Positions 28,816-36,067 of a stretch of 45,475 bases of DNA are shown piece by piece. This DNA comes from an uncultured Parolsenella sp. Its GTDB lineage: Bacteria; Actinomycetota; Coriobacteriia; Coriobacteriales; Atopobiaceae. The notes below the pieces were generated by a model. It did no database searches and was not told the DNA's origin. It was given only the letters and a program-made list of their open reading frames with translations. The position numbers were made by a program, and so were the translations under genes. The stretch's first letter is position 1. Each line of letters begins with the position of its first letter. Where the stretch lies: NCBI GenBank assembly GCA_934668375.1, contig CAKUNF010000014.1, positions 1 through 45,475 on the forward strand, read 5' to 3'.

Positions 28816-30006
28816 TTACGCCTCCTCGGGCGAAATGCCCTCGTTGCTTGCGTGGCTGCCAAGCTCGAGCGCGTCGGCGATCTCTGCGGCCGTCTCGGCC
28901 CCGAGCGTCTTGCGGGCCCAGGAGATGACGGCGGCAGGTGCGGCGCCGGGCAGCGTGTTCGCGGCGTCGTCGACGATGGCGCGGCGGAACAGCGCCTCGG
29001 CCTCGTCGACGGTGAGGCCGCGATCTGCGAGGTAGGCGAGCTGCTCGGGGCTCACCGAGCCGATGGCGGCGCCGTGGGAGCCCTCGACGTCGTCCTCGTC
29101 GCACAGGATCGTGGGCAGCGTCTTGTTCACGACGTCGTCGCCGCACACCAGGACGGTCTCGTTCTCCGAGCCCTTTGCCCCCTTGCACCCGTGCATGAGG
29201 TCGATCGTGGCGCGCAGGGCCTTGCGGGCGTCGCCGGACAGCACGCCCGTCATGTCGAGGTTCGCGCGCGCCTTGGCCCCGCGCACGGGCACGGAGTAGC
29301 CGAGGTCGAGCGTCTCGCCCGCGCCCGCAAGGTAGCGAAGTGCGAGGTCAAGGCGGCTGCGGTCACCCGTGAGCTCGATGTTTGCGCCGAGTGCGCACGT
29401 GGCGGCGCCGATGACGTACTGGCGTACCGTGACCTCGGCGCGCTCGTCGGCGATGATGCCGAGGCTGTCGAGGTACTGCTCGCGTGCCGTTGCGGCGACG
29501 AGCAGCGTCACGTGGACGCGGCTGCCAGCCTCGGCGTGGATGCGCAGGGCGTGGCCGCTCGTGGTGGGCGCGTCCTCGACGGCGCGGGGCTGGTCCGCGG
29601 CGCGGGCAACGTCCTCGTTCGCCTCGGCATGCTCGCGCTCGTCGGCCTGCCTGGGCGCGGCGCCCAGGTCGTCTGCCACGATGACGTCGACGTGCGCCTC
29701 GGCGCCCGGGCGCACGAACACGCTCGTCTGGGCAACGGAGCCAAGCGCGCAGTCGATGCTGACGGCCACGCGCTCGCCCACGGTTCCCGCGGGAACGACG
29801 ACGCAGCGGCGCTGGGTGGCCGCGGCGTCGAGCCACTGGGTGGCCGTCTGGCCGGCACCTCCGGCGATGCGGCGGGCCGCCGCGGGGACCTCTGCCGCGG
29901 GGTCCGCGGCGGGGGGAGTGGGAACCTTGAGCTCGCAGTCGTTCGTCTTGAGCCAGTTCCAGGTCTGAGCGGGCGTGCGGTCGACGCCCGTAAGCGTGAG
30001 AGCCAT
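28816..30006 (-). CDS. sufD: Fe-S assembly scaffold subunit SufD
   Basis: A 396-residue SufBD-core protein. The C-terminal part holds the usual motifs: LDLALRYLAGAGETLDLGYS, SGDARKALRATIDLMHGCKG, NKTLPTILCDEDDVEGSHGA and LAYLADRGLTVDEAEALFRR. SufD partners SufB and SufC in the scaffold where clusters form. The N-terminal half is more divergent and Ala-rich. It abuts sufB with no intergenic base, as expected for co-translated subunits. Confidence 0.93.
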   Translation of the reverse strand: MALTLTGVDRTPAQTWNWLKTNDCELKVPTPPAADPAAEVPAAARRIAGGAGQTATQWLDAAATQRRCVVVPAGTVGERVAVSIDCALGSVAQTSVFVRPGAEAHVDVIVADDLGAAPRQADEREHAEANEDVARAADQPRAVEDAPTTSGHALRIHAEAGSRVHVTLLVAATAREQYLDSLGIIADERAEVTVRQYVIGAATCALGANIELTGDRSRLDLALRYLAGAGETLDLGYSVPVRGAKARANLDMTGVLSGDARKALRATIDLMHGCKGAKGSENETVLVCGDDVVNKTLPTILCDEDDVEGSHGAAIGSVSPEQLAYLADRGLTVDEAEALFRRAIVDDAANTLPGAAPAAVISWARKTLGAETAAEIADALELGSHASNEGISPEEA

Positions 30007-31482
30007 CTAGCCGATCGCCCCTTCCATCTCGAGCTTGATGAGGTTGTTCATCTCGACGGCGTACTCAAGCGGCAGCTCCTTGGACACGGGGTCCGCGAAT
30101 CCGTTCACGACCATCGTGCGGGCCTCCTGCTCCGAGCAGCCGCGGCTCATGAGGTACATGATCGTGTCGTCCGAGATGCGGCCGATCGTTGCCTCGTGGC
30201 CCACGCTTGCGGACGCGTTACGCACGTCCATGGCCGGGATCGTGTCCGAGCGGCTGATGTCGTCGAGCATGAGCGAGCTGCAGCTCACCGAGGCGCGGGC
30301 GCGGTCCGCCTTCTTCGTCACGACGACGGAGCTGCGGAACGTCGAGATGCCGCCTCCCTTGGAGAGCGACTTGGTGTCCACGGAGGCGCGCGTGTCGGGC
30401 GCGGCGAGCGTCACCTTGCAGCCCGTGTCGAGGTTCTGCGTGGCGCCGGCGAACGTGATGCCGGTGAACTCGCAGCTCGCGCGCGGGCCCACGAGCAGGC
30501 TCGAGGGGTAGAGGTAGGAGACGTGGCTGCCGAACGAGCCGGAGACCCACTCGACCTTGCCGTCCTCCTCGACGCGCACGCGCTTCGTGTTGAGGTTGTA
30601 CATGTTCTTGGACCAGTTCTCGATGGTCGAGTAGCGCAGGCGCGCGCCCTTGCCCACGAACAGCTCCACGGCGCCGGCGTGCAGGTTGGCGACGTTGTAC
30701 TTGGGCGCCGAGCAGCCCTCGATGAAGTGCAGGTCCGCGCCCGGCTCCACGATGATGAGCGTGTGCTCGAACTGGCCGGCGCCGGCAGCGTTCAGGCGGA
30801 AGTAGCTCTGCAGCGGGAAGTCGAGCTTCACGCCGGCGGGCACGTAGACGAACGATCCGCCGCTCCACACGGCGTAGTGCAGCGCCGCGAACTTGTGGTC
30901 CGTCATGGGGATGAGCGTGCCGAAGTGCTCGCGGATCATGTCCTCGTAGCCCGAGTGCATGGCGTCCTCGACCGTCGTGTACACGACGCCGGACTTGGCG
31001 ACCTCGTCTCTCATGTTGTGGTAGACGATCTCGGAGTCGTACTGGGCGCCCACGCCGGCCAGGCTCGTGCGCTCCGCCTCGGGGATGCCGAGGCGCTCGA
31101 ACGTGTCCTTGATGTCATCGGGCACGTCGTCCCAGCTCTCGGCCTGCTTGGCGCCGCTCGCCACGTACGTGGAGATCGTGCTCATGTCCAGGCCGCCGAT
31201 GGCCGGGCCCCAGTTCTTGGGCATCTCCATGCGCTCGTAGGTCTCGAGGGCCTTGAGGCGCATCTGGAGCATCCACTCCGGCTCGTCCTTCTTGCGGCTG
31301 ATCTCCTCGACGATGTCGCCGGACAGGCCGTCGGCGAAGCGCTCGTAGCCGCTCTCGGGCTTCACGAAGTCATACATGCTGCGGTCGACGTCGCTGACGT
31401 CGGCGCGCCTGCGCTCGGGCGCCTCGCCCGGGACGTTGACGCCGGCCGTGACGTCTGCGGCCGCGTTGTTCTCGCGCTCCAT
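30007..31482 (-). CDS. sufB: Fe-S assembly scaffold subunit SufB
   Basis: A 491-residue SufB. DEPEWMLQMRLKALETYERM near the N-terminus, VWSGGSFVYVPAGVKLDFPL, EGCSAPKYNVANLHAGAVEL and HEATIGRISDDTIMYLMSRG are signature segments; the cysteine in EGCSAP is in the segment tied to cluster assembly. SufB forms the cluster on a SufB-SufD-SufC2 complex using FADH2 and ATP. It begins 3 bp after the sufC stop and is the longest gene of the operon. Confidence 0.96.
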   Translation of the reverse strand: MERENNAAADVTAGVNVPGEAPERRRADVSDVDRSMYDFVKPESGYERFADGLSGDIVEEISRKKDEPEWMLQMRLKALETYERMEMPKNWGPAIGGLDMSTISTYVASGAKQAESWDDVPDDIKDTFERLGIPEAERTSLAGVGAQYDSEIVYHNMRDEVAKSGVVYTTVEDAMHSGYEDMIREHFGTLIPMTDHKFAALHYAVWSGGSFVYVPAGVKLDFPLQSYFRLNAAGAGQFEHTLIIVEPGADLHFIEGCSAPKYNVANLHAGAVELFVGKGARLRYSTIENWSKNMYNLNTKRVRVEEDGKVEWVSGSFGSHVSYLYPSSLLVGPRASCEFTGITFAGATQNLDTGCKVTLAAPDTRASVDTKSLSKGGGISTFRSSVVVTKKADRARASVSCSSLMLDDISRSDTIPAMDVRNASASVGHEATIGRISDDTIMYLMSRGCSEQEARTMVVNGFADPVSKELPLEYAVEMNNLIKLEMEGAIG

Positions 31483-31485
31483 GCC

Positions 31486-32256
31486 CTACGCCCCCGCCTG
31501 CTCGAGCTTGGCCTCGGCCGCCTCGTAGCGCTCGAAGCCGTTCGCGTCAATCTGGCCGATGAGCTCGGGGCCGCCCTCTGCCACGAGGTGGCCGCGCACC
31601 ATGACGTGCGTGCGGTCGACGTCGACGCGCTCGAGGATGCGCGTGTTGTGCGTGATGATGAGAAGCGCCCCTCCGCACTGCTCGCGGTAGGCCGTGATGC
31701 CGCGCGAGACCACGGAGAGGGCGTCCACGTCGAGGCCCGAGTCCGTCTCGTCGAGGATGGCGAGCTTGGGCTGCAGGAGCAGCAGCTGCAGCATCTCGAC
31801 CTTCTTCTTCTCGCCGCCTGAGAAGCCCACGTTGAGCTCGCGCGTGAGGTAGGACGAGTCCATGTCGAGCTGCTCGCACAGCTCGCCCACGCGGCGACGG
31901 AACTGCTTGGCCGTCATCTTGAGCTCGGGGCGCTTCTGACAGATCGTGCGCAGGAAGCTGTACAGGGGCACGCCCGGAATCTCCACGGGAGCCTGGTAGG
32001 AGAGGAAGATGCCCGCGAGCGAGCGCTTGTCGGGCGAGGCGTCCGTGAGGTCGGCACCGTCGAACACGATGCTGCCGGCCGTGGTGCGATAGACCGGGTC
32101 GCCCATGATTACGTGGCCGAGCGTGGACTTGCCGGCGCCGTTGGGGCCCATGAGCACGTGGCACTCGCCGGCGTTCACGGCCAGGTCGATGCCGTGCAGG
32201 ATGGGCTTCTCGTCGGCGCTTGCGCTCACGCCGCTAATGTTAAGGAGGTGTTCCAT
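31486..32256 (-). CDS. sufC: Fe-S assembly ATPase SufC
   Basis: A 256-residue ABC-type ATPase, first gene of the operon. Walker A is GPNGAGKST, the signature is the SufC form FSGGEKKKVEM, and Walker B is PKLAILDETDSGLDVDAL. It powers the SufBD scaffold and has no membrane partner. The start MEHLLNISGVSAS follows AAGGACG. The upstream region has a symmetric candidate operator shared with the divergent BASS gene. Confidence 0.96.
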   Translation of the reverse strand: MEHLLNISGVSASADEKPILHGIDLAVNAGECHVLMGPNGAGKSTLGHVIMGDPVYRTTAGSIVFDGADLTDASPDKRSLAGIFLSYQAPVEIPGVPLYSFLRTICQKRPELKMTAKQFRRRVGELCEQLDMDSSYLTRELNVGFSGGEKKKVEMLQLLLLQPKLAILDETDSGLDVDALSVVSRGITAYREQCGGALLIITHNTRILERVDVDRTHVMVRGHLVAEGGPELIGQIDANGFERYEAAEAKLEQAGA

Positions 32257-32294
32257 TTGTCGTCCTTACCTTGCTTGAGGAAAGAGCCTTGTCG

Positions 32295-32321
32295 ATAATA
32301 CCCCACCGGAAGTGGGATTAT
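32295..32321. promoter_or_regulatory. Imperfect palindrome in the sufC/BASS divergent promoter region
   Basis: ATAATACCCCAC and GTGGGATTAT flank CGGAA. On the minus strand it includes TATTAT, a good -10 for sufC. An Fe-S-responsive Rrf2 regulator acting here would autoregulate the operon; inferred from symmetry and position. Confidence 0.5.
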
Positions 32322-32340
32322 CCCGAGGAAGGCGTTTTGC

Positions 32341-33300
32341 GTGGATAAGTGGACGAGATTTGGCAGGGCGATAGGGTCCCACATGCCCCTCATCGCACCG
32401 GTGTGCGTGCTCGCGGGCGTCATGTTTCCGCAGGTGTTTGGCGTCACGGAGCATGCGGTGCCGGTTCTTTTCGCCATCATGACGTTCCAGGGGTCGCTCA
32501 ACAACAACTTCCGCTCGGTGGCCGAGCAGTTCCGCCATCCCAAGAACATGCTGTTCGTGCTGGGGATGTCCATCGTGGTGATGCCCGTCGTGGCGCACGC
32601 GCTCGCGAGCCTCGTCTTTGGCAACGATCCCAACCTCGTGACGGGCGCCACGCTCGAGTACTGCGTGCCCGTGGGCGTCGTGAGCTTCATGTGGTGCGGC
32701 ATGTACGGCGGCGACCTGTCGCTGGCGCTTGCGTGCATCCTCGTGTCCACCGTGCTCTCGCCGTTCACGATCCCGTTCTCGCTCAAGCTCTTGCTGGGCG
32801 CGACGGTGCAGGTGGACGTGCTCGGCATGATGGGCAACATGGTGTTCATGATCGCGCTGCCGGCGGTTGCCGGCATGCTCGTGAACGACCTCACCCACGG
32901 CTGGGGGCACAAGACGCTCTCGCCGGTGATGTCGCCCGCCGTAAAGGTGCTGCTCATCGTCATCATCGCGTCCAACTCCTCGCAGATGAGCGATTACATG
33001 CGCCATCTCACGCCCGAGCTTCTCGGCATGGCGCTGTTCATCCTCGTCTACGCGTCGTGCGGCTTTGCGGCCGGCCTGCTCATCGCGCGCGCACGCGGGG
33101 TCGGGCGTGGCCAGCTCGTGACGTCGTGCTTCTGCACGGGCATCCGCAACATCTCCGCGGGAGCTGTGCTCGCGGCGCAATTCTTCCCCGGCGAGGTCGT
33201 CTTCCCCGTCATGATGGGCACGCTGTTCCAGCAGGTGCTCGCCGGCGCGTTCGGCTCGCTCATCAACCGGGTGGCCGGCGAGGCCGAGGAGACGGCGTAG
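32341..33300 (+). CDS. BASS-family transporter (bile acid:sodium symporter superfamily)
   Basis: A 319-residue integral membrane protein with about nine or ten hydrophobic helices. LFAIMTFQGSLNNNFRSVAE, MWCGMYGGDLSLALACILVS and SCFCTGIRNISAGAVLAAQF match the repeats and crossing helices of the BASS/ArsB-like fold; GIRNISAG resembles the sodium-site helix G-x-R-N. Substrates in this superfamily include bile acids, pyruvate, pantoate and other organic anions; nothing here decides which. The GTG at 32341 is preceded by GAGGAAGG. It diverges from sufC and may share its regulatory palindrome. A palindrome-rich gene-free region follows. Confidence 0.85.
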   Translation: MDKWTRFGRAIGSHMPLIAPVCVLAGVMFPQVFGVTEHAVPVLFAIMTFQGSLNNNFRSVAEQFRHPKNMLFVLGMSIVVMPVVAHALASLVFGNDPNLVTGATLEYCVPVGVVSFMWCGMYGGDLSLALACILVSTVLSPFTIPFSLKLLLGATVQVDVLGMMGNMVFMIALPAVAGMLVNDLTHGWGHKTLSPVMSPAVKVLLIVIIASNSSQMSDYMRHLTPELLGMALFILVYASCGFAAGLLIARARGVGRGQLVTSCFCTGIRNISAGAVLAAQFFPGEVVFPVMMGTLFQQVLAGAFGSLINRVAGEAEETA

Positions 33301-33331
33301 TCGGGCAGCCGGTTCTTGCGTGTGCGTTTGA

Positions 33332-33352
33332 GCCCGTTTGTACAAAACGGGC
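33332..33352 (-). repeat. Palindrome GCCCGTTT-GTACA-AAACGGGC
   Basis: Eight-bp arms around GTACA. It is the reverse-orientation partner of 33452-33478. Confidence 0.75.
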
Positions 33353-33451
33353 CCATATCGTCGCTTTTTGGGGGCTCATCCGGGTGGCTTCTCGGGCTGC
33401 CGCAGCTAGATTGATTGCCCGAAATTACGCAGGCCGAGAATGGCGACGGTC

Positions 33452-33478
33452 TCGGCCCGTTTTGTACAAACGGGCCGA
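33452..33478 (+). repeat. Palindrome with 11-bp arms TCGGCCCGTTT / AAACGGGCCGA
   Basis: It shares the 19-bp core CCCGTTTTGTACAAACGGG with the copy at 33332, inverted. There is no T-tract on either strand, so a terminator is unlikely. Confidence 0.75.
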
Positions 33479-33673
33479 AAATGGCGCGGCGTGAGCCCGC
33501 GCTGACGGCGTCCGTTTGCTCGCGGGGGCGACCAGACCGCTCGCCGATGGAAAAGCACTCGAAACGTCCGTGACAAACTGCAGCTTATCGACGTGTAAAT
33601 CCACAACGTGTCCACAAATGAGCACGAAAACGTGAACATTTGCCTACGTTCACCGACGGATTCAGGCCGTCTA

Positions 33674-33706
33674 CCGTTTACGTAAAAATTTCATCCGTTC
33701 ACGTAA
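33674..33706 (+). promoter_or_regulatory. Direct repeats CCGTTTACGTAA / CCGTTCACGTAA, 21 bp apart
   Basis: Copies at 33674-33685 and 33695-33706 are two helical turns apart, upstream of the SDR gene. Related AACGTGAAC and ACGTTCAC lie at 33629-33637 and 33646-33653. A candidate operator array. Confidence 0.45.
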
Positions 33707-33830
33707 TTCTCGAAAAAGAGGCTATCCCTCCCTTTTTCAGGCTCCTATCGTTTCGCGGCGAAAGGCGCGCGCCCATGCCGGAAGGGGGCTTCCGGCCGCG
33801 CACAGCGAGCTCAGAAAAGGGGAGAGACTT

Positions 33831-34580
33831 ATGGCCTTTGACTTCAACGGAAAGACCGCGATTGTCACCGGAGGCACTCAGGGCATCGGCCTTGAGATCG
33901 CCAAGGGCATCGTCGAGGGCGGCGGTCACGTCGTGCTCATTGCCCGCAGCAAGGACAAGGGCGAGGCCGCCGTGGCGGCGCTCGGCGAGGGCAACCACTT
34001 CTACCAGCTCGACGTCTCCGACACAGCAAAGGCCCGCGAGACGGTCGAGCAGATCTTCGCCGAGGTGCCGGGCGTCAACATCCTCATCAACTGCGCTGGT
34101 GTCATCTCCACGAAGAAGTTCGACGAGATCGACGACGCGGAGTGGACGCGCACGATCAACATCAACCTCAACGGCGTGTTCACGATGATGTCCGCCGTCT
34201 ACCCGCACTTCAAGGCCGCCCACGCCGGCACGATCGTCAACGTGAGCTCCGTGGCGGGCAAGATCGGCGGCGGCCTTCTCGGCACCGCTGCCTACGCCAG
34301 CTCCAAGGCCGGCGTCAACGGCCTCACGAAGGCTGTGGCCAAGGAGGGTGGCAAGTTCGGCATCCGCTGCAACGCCGTGTGCCCGTCGCTCACGCTCACG
34401 GACATGACCTCGATCCTGTCTGACGAGAACTCCCAGCGCATCATCAACGGCATCCCCCTGGGCCGCGCCGCCCAGCCGAGCGAGCCGGCTCAGATGGTGC
34501 TGTTCTTTGCCTCCGACCAAGCGAGCTTTGTCAACGGCGAGATCGGCGACTGCGACGGCGGCATCGTCCTGGACGGGTAG
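33831..34580 (+). CDS. Short-chain dehydrogenase/reductase, possibly KduD-like
   Basis: A 249-residue classical SDR. TGGTQGIG (about residues 14-21) binds NAD(P), ILINCAG is the structural motif, and S-x12-Y-x3-K appears in VNVSSVAGKIGGGL and AAYASSKAGV. Start follows AAGGGGAGAG. The next gene on the same strand is a KdgT-type 2-keto-3-deoxygluconate permease, so this SDR may be a 2-dehydro-3-deoxygluconate or gluconate dehydrogenase; that is inference. A terminator-like hairpin separates the two genes. The long upstream region with repeats suggests regulated expression. Confidence 0.82.
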   Translation: MAFDFNGKTAIVTGGTQGIGLEIAKGIVEGGGHVVLIARSKDKGEAAVAALGEGNHFYQLDVSDTAKARETVEQIFAEVPGVNILINCAGVISTKKFDEIDDAEWTRTININLNGVFTMMSAVYPHFKAAHAGTIVNVSSVAGKIGGGLLGTAAYASSKAGVNGLTKAVAKEGGKFGIRCNAVCPSLTLTDMTSILSDENSQRIINGIPLGRAAQPSEPAQMVLFFASDQASFVNGEIGDCDGGIVLDG

Positions 34581-34600
34581 TTCCGGCTCGGTGAGGCCGC

Positions 34601-34634
34601 GGCCGCGCCCGCACGCGGTGGGCGCGGCCTTTCT
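34601..34634 (+). terminator. Rho-independent terminator after the SDR gene
   Basis: A perfect 10-bp stem (GGCCGCGCCC with 34620-34629), 9-nt loop, then TTTCTT. Confidence 0.8.
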
Positions 34635-34740
34635 TCTGCTCTTGTAAGGGCGGGCGTCTTCCTTGGCCGTCCGCGAAGCGCGCCCCGGGCGCCCGGGCTG
34701 GGCCCCGCACCGCGCGTGCGTTCGAAAGCGAGTACCTCCT

Positions 34741-35727
34741 ATGAGTGAAACTACTGCCGTGGAGGAGAAGAAGCCCTTCTTCAAGATGTCCTCCATCCCC
34801 GGCGCCACGATTCTCGTCCCGCTGCTGCTGGGCTGCCTGCTCAACACGCTGTTCCCGAGCCTGTTCGATACGCTCGGCAGCTTCACCCTCGGCATGTCCA
34901 AGAACGGATCCAGCGCCCTCGTCGGAGCGTTTTTGCTGATCGTGGGCACCACGATCTCGTTCAAGAGCGCCCCGGCCGCGGCCGCTCGCGGCGCGATCAT
35001 CATCATCGTGAAGCAGGTCGTCGTCATTGCCGTTGCGCTGCTCGTGCTTGCCACGGGCGACAACTTCTGCGGCCTTTCCGCCATGGTGATCCTGGCCGCG
35101 TGCACCGGCGCCAACAACGCCATGTACGCCGGCCTCATGGGCACGATGGGCAACGAGGTCGAGCGCGGTGCCGTGGCCATTACGACGCTCGTCGTGGGCC
35201 CGCCCGTCACGATGATCGTGCTTGGCGCGGCTGGCCAGGCGCCCATCGGCTGGACGCTCGTCGGCGCCATCCTGCCGATCGTCGTGGGCATCATCCTGGG
35301 CAACGTGTTCCCGAGCTTCAAGAAGATGATGGCCCCCGCCCTCACCGGCGTCATCGTGCTCACGTTCTTCGCCATGGGCTCGTCCATGACGTTTGGCCAG
35401 CTCATCGCCGGTGGCCTGCCGGGCATCCTGCTGGGCGTCATCTGCTCGGTCGTCTTTGCCATCCCGACGGTCCTCGTTGACCGCGCCACGGGCGGCACCG
35501 GCACCGCGGGCGCCGCCATCTCGAGCTGCGCCGGCGCCAACGTCGCCACGCCCGCTGCCATGGCCAACGTCAACGAGGTCCTCTACGGTGGTGACGTGCT
35601 CGCGCTCGCCACGGCGCAGGTCGCCGCCTGCGCCATCGTGACCGCCATCCTCACGCCGCTCGTCACGAGCTGGGTGCACAAGTACTTTGCGACCAAGGAT
35701 GCCAAGAAGGCCGCCGCTACGGCATAG
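34741..35727 (+). CDS. kdgT: 2-keto-3-deoxygluconate permease (KdgT family)
   Basis: A 328-residue membrane protein with about ten helices. FFKMSSIPGATILVPLLLGC at the N-terminus and ATPAAMANVNEVLYG near the C-terminus are characteristic of the KdgT family, proton symporters for 2-keto-3-deoxygluconate from pectin or hexuronate breakdown. Further motifs include AACTGANNAMYAGLMG and GAAISSCAGANVATPA. No KDG kinase or aldolase is in the window, so the pathway is completed elsewhere. Start 34741 has a weak AAAGCGAG site. Confidence 0.85.
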   Translation: MSETTAVEEKKPFFKMSSIPGATILVPLLLGCLLNTLFPSLFDTLGSFTLGMSKNGSSALVGAFLLIVGTTISFKSAPAAAARGAIIIIVKQVVVIAVALLVLATGDNFCGLSAMVILAACTGANNAMYAGLMGTMGNEVERGAVAITTLVVGPPVTMIVLGAAGQAPIGWTLVGAILPIVVGIILGNVFPSFKKMMAPALTGVIVLTFFAMGSSMTFGQLIAGGLPGILLGVICSVVFAIPTVLVDRATGGTGTAGAAISSCAGANVATPAAMANVNEVLYGGDVLALATAQVAACAIVTAILTPLVTSWVHKYFATKDAKKAAATA

Positions 35728-35758
35728 CGGCTCGTCTAACGGCCGAATACGCGTTCGA

Positions 35759-35792
35759 AGGGCGTCCGTCACCCCGGTGGTGGCGGGCGCCC
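35759..35792 (+). terminator. Terminator-like hairpin after kdgT
   Basis: AGGGCGTCCGTCACC pairs with GGTGGCGGGCGCCCT through GC and GU pairs; a short TCTT tail follows. Confidence 0.65.
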
Positions 35793-35861
35793 TGCGTCTT
35801 CGGCGGTCAGATTGGTGCCGATCCGGTGCCGTCGGGCTGCCCGCCCTGAGGCCCATTCCCA

Positions 35862-35941
35862 ATCTGGTATGAAAAAGTTGAACAGGATTTTGCAAAATGC
35901 CTGCTCAGCGAAAAACCCTAAGCAACTTTTTCATACCAGAT
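35862..35941. repeat. 80-bp element bounded by 19-bp perfect inverted repeats
   Basis: ATCTGGTATGAAAAAGTTG (35862-35880) recurs exactly inverted at 35923-35941. The 42-bp interior is AT-rich (for example AACAGGATTTTGCAAAATGC) against a GC-rich background. Candidate miniature element or shared regulatory palindrome; no other copy was noticed in the window. The rest of the 340-bp gap 35728-36067 holds the kdgT terminator and the dnaE -10. Confidence 0.65.
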
Positions 35942-36024
35942 CGCGCTCCGCCCGCGTATCGAACGTCGCGTGTGCGCTCCATGGGCGCCGCGGACCCGGC
36001 GCATTTCGTGTCCGACGCCTGCGC

Positions 36025-36030
36025 TATCCT
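36025..36030 (+). promoter_or_regulatory. -10 box (TATCCT) for dnaE
   Basis: GCGCTATCCTCAG lies 38 bp before the start codon. Confidence 0.4.
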
Positions 36031-36067
36031 CAGATGGCAAACAAACGAATGGGGAGCGTTCAGCCAC

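Larger units (their letters stand above)
33301..33830. other. 530-bp gene-free region with palindromes and TTCACGT motifs
   Basis: No credible gene. It holds two inverted copies of a GTTTTGTACAAAC-centred palindrome (33332-33352 and 33452-33478), an overlapping GGCCGAGA/TCTCGGCC repeat (33432-33439/33450-33457), and an AT-richer block (33590-33740) with repeated TTCACGT-like motifs before the SDR gene. Confidence 0.7.

Noticed and set aside
27589..31821. A 1410-codon open frame on the plus strand opposite the suf genes
   Set aside because: It mirrors the codon bias of the minus-strand suf genes, its translation is Val/Arg/Ala/Gly-rich low complexity, and every suf gene opposite is clearly real.
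33590..33625. DnaA boxes / replication origin
   Set aside because: AAATCCACA and TGTCCACAA resemble TTATCCACA but miss two or more positions, and no dnaA, dnaN or rpmH gene is near.
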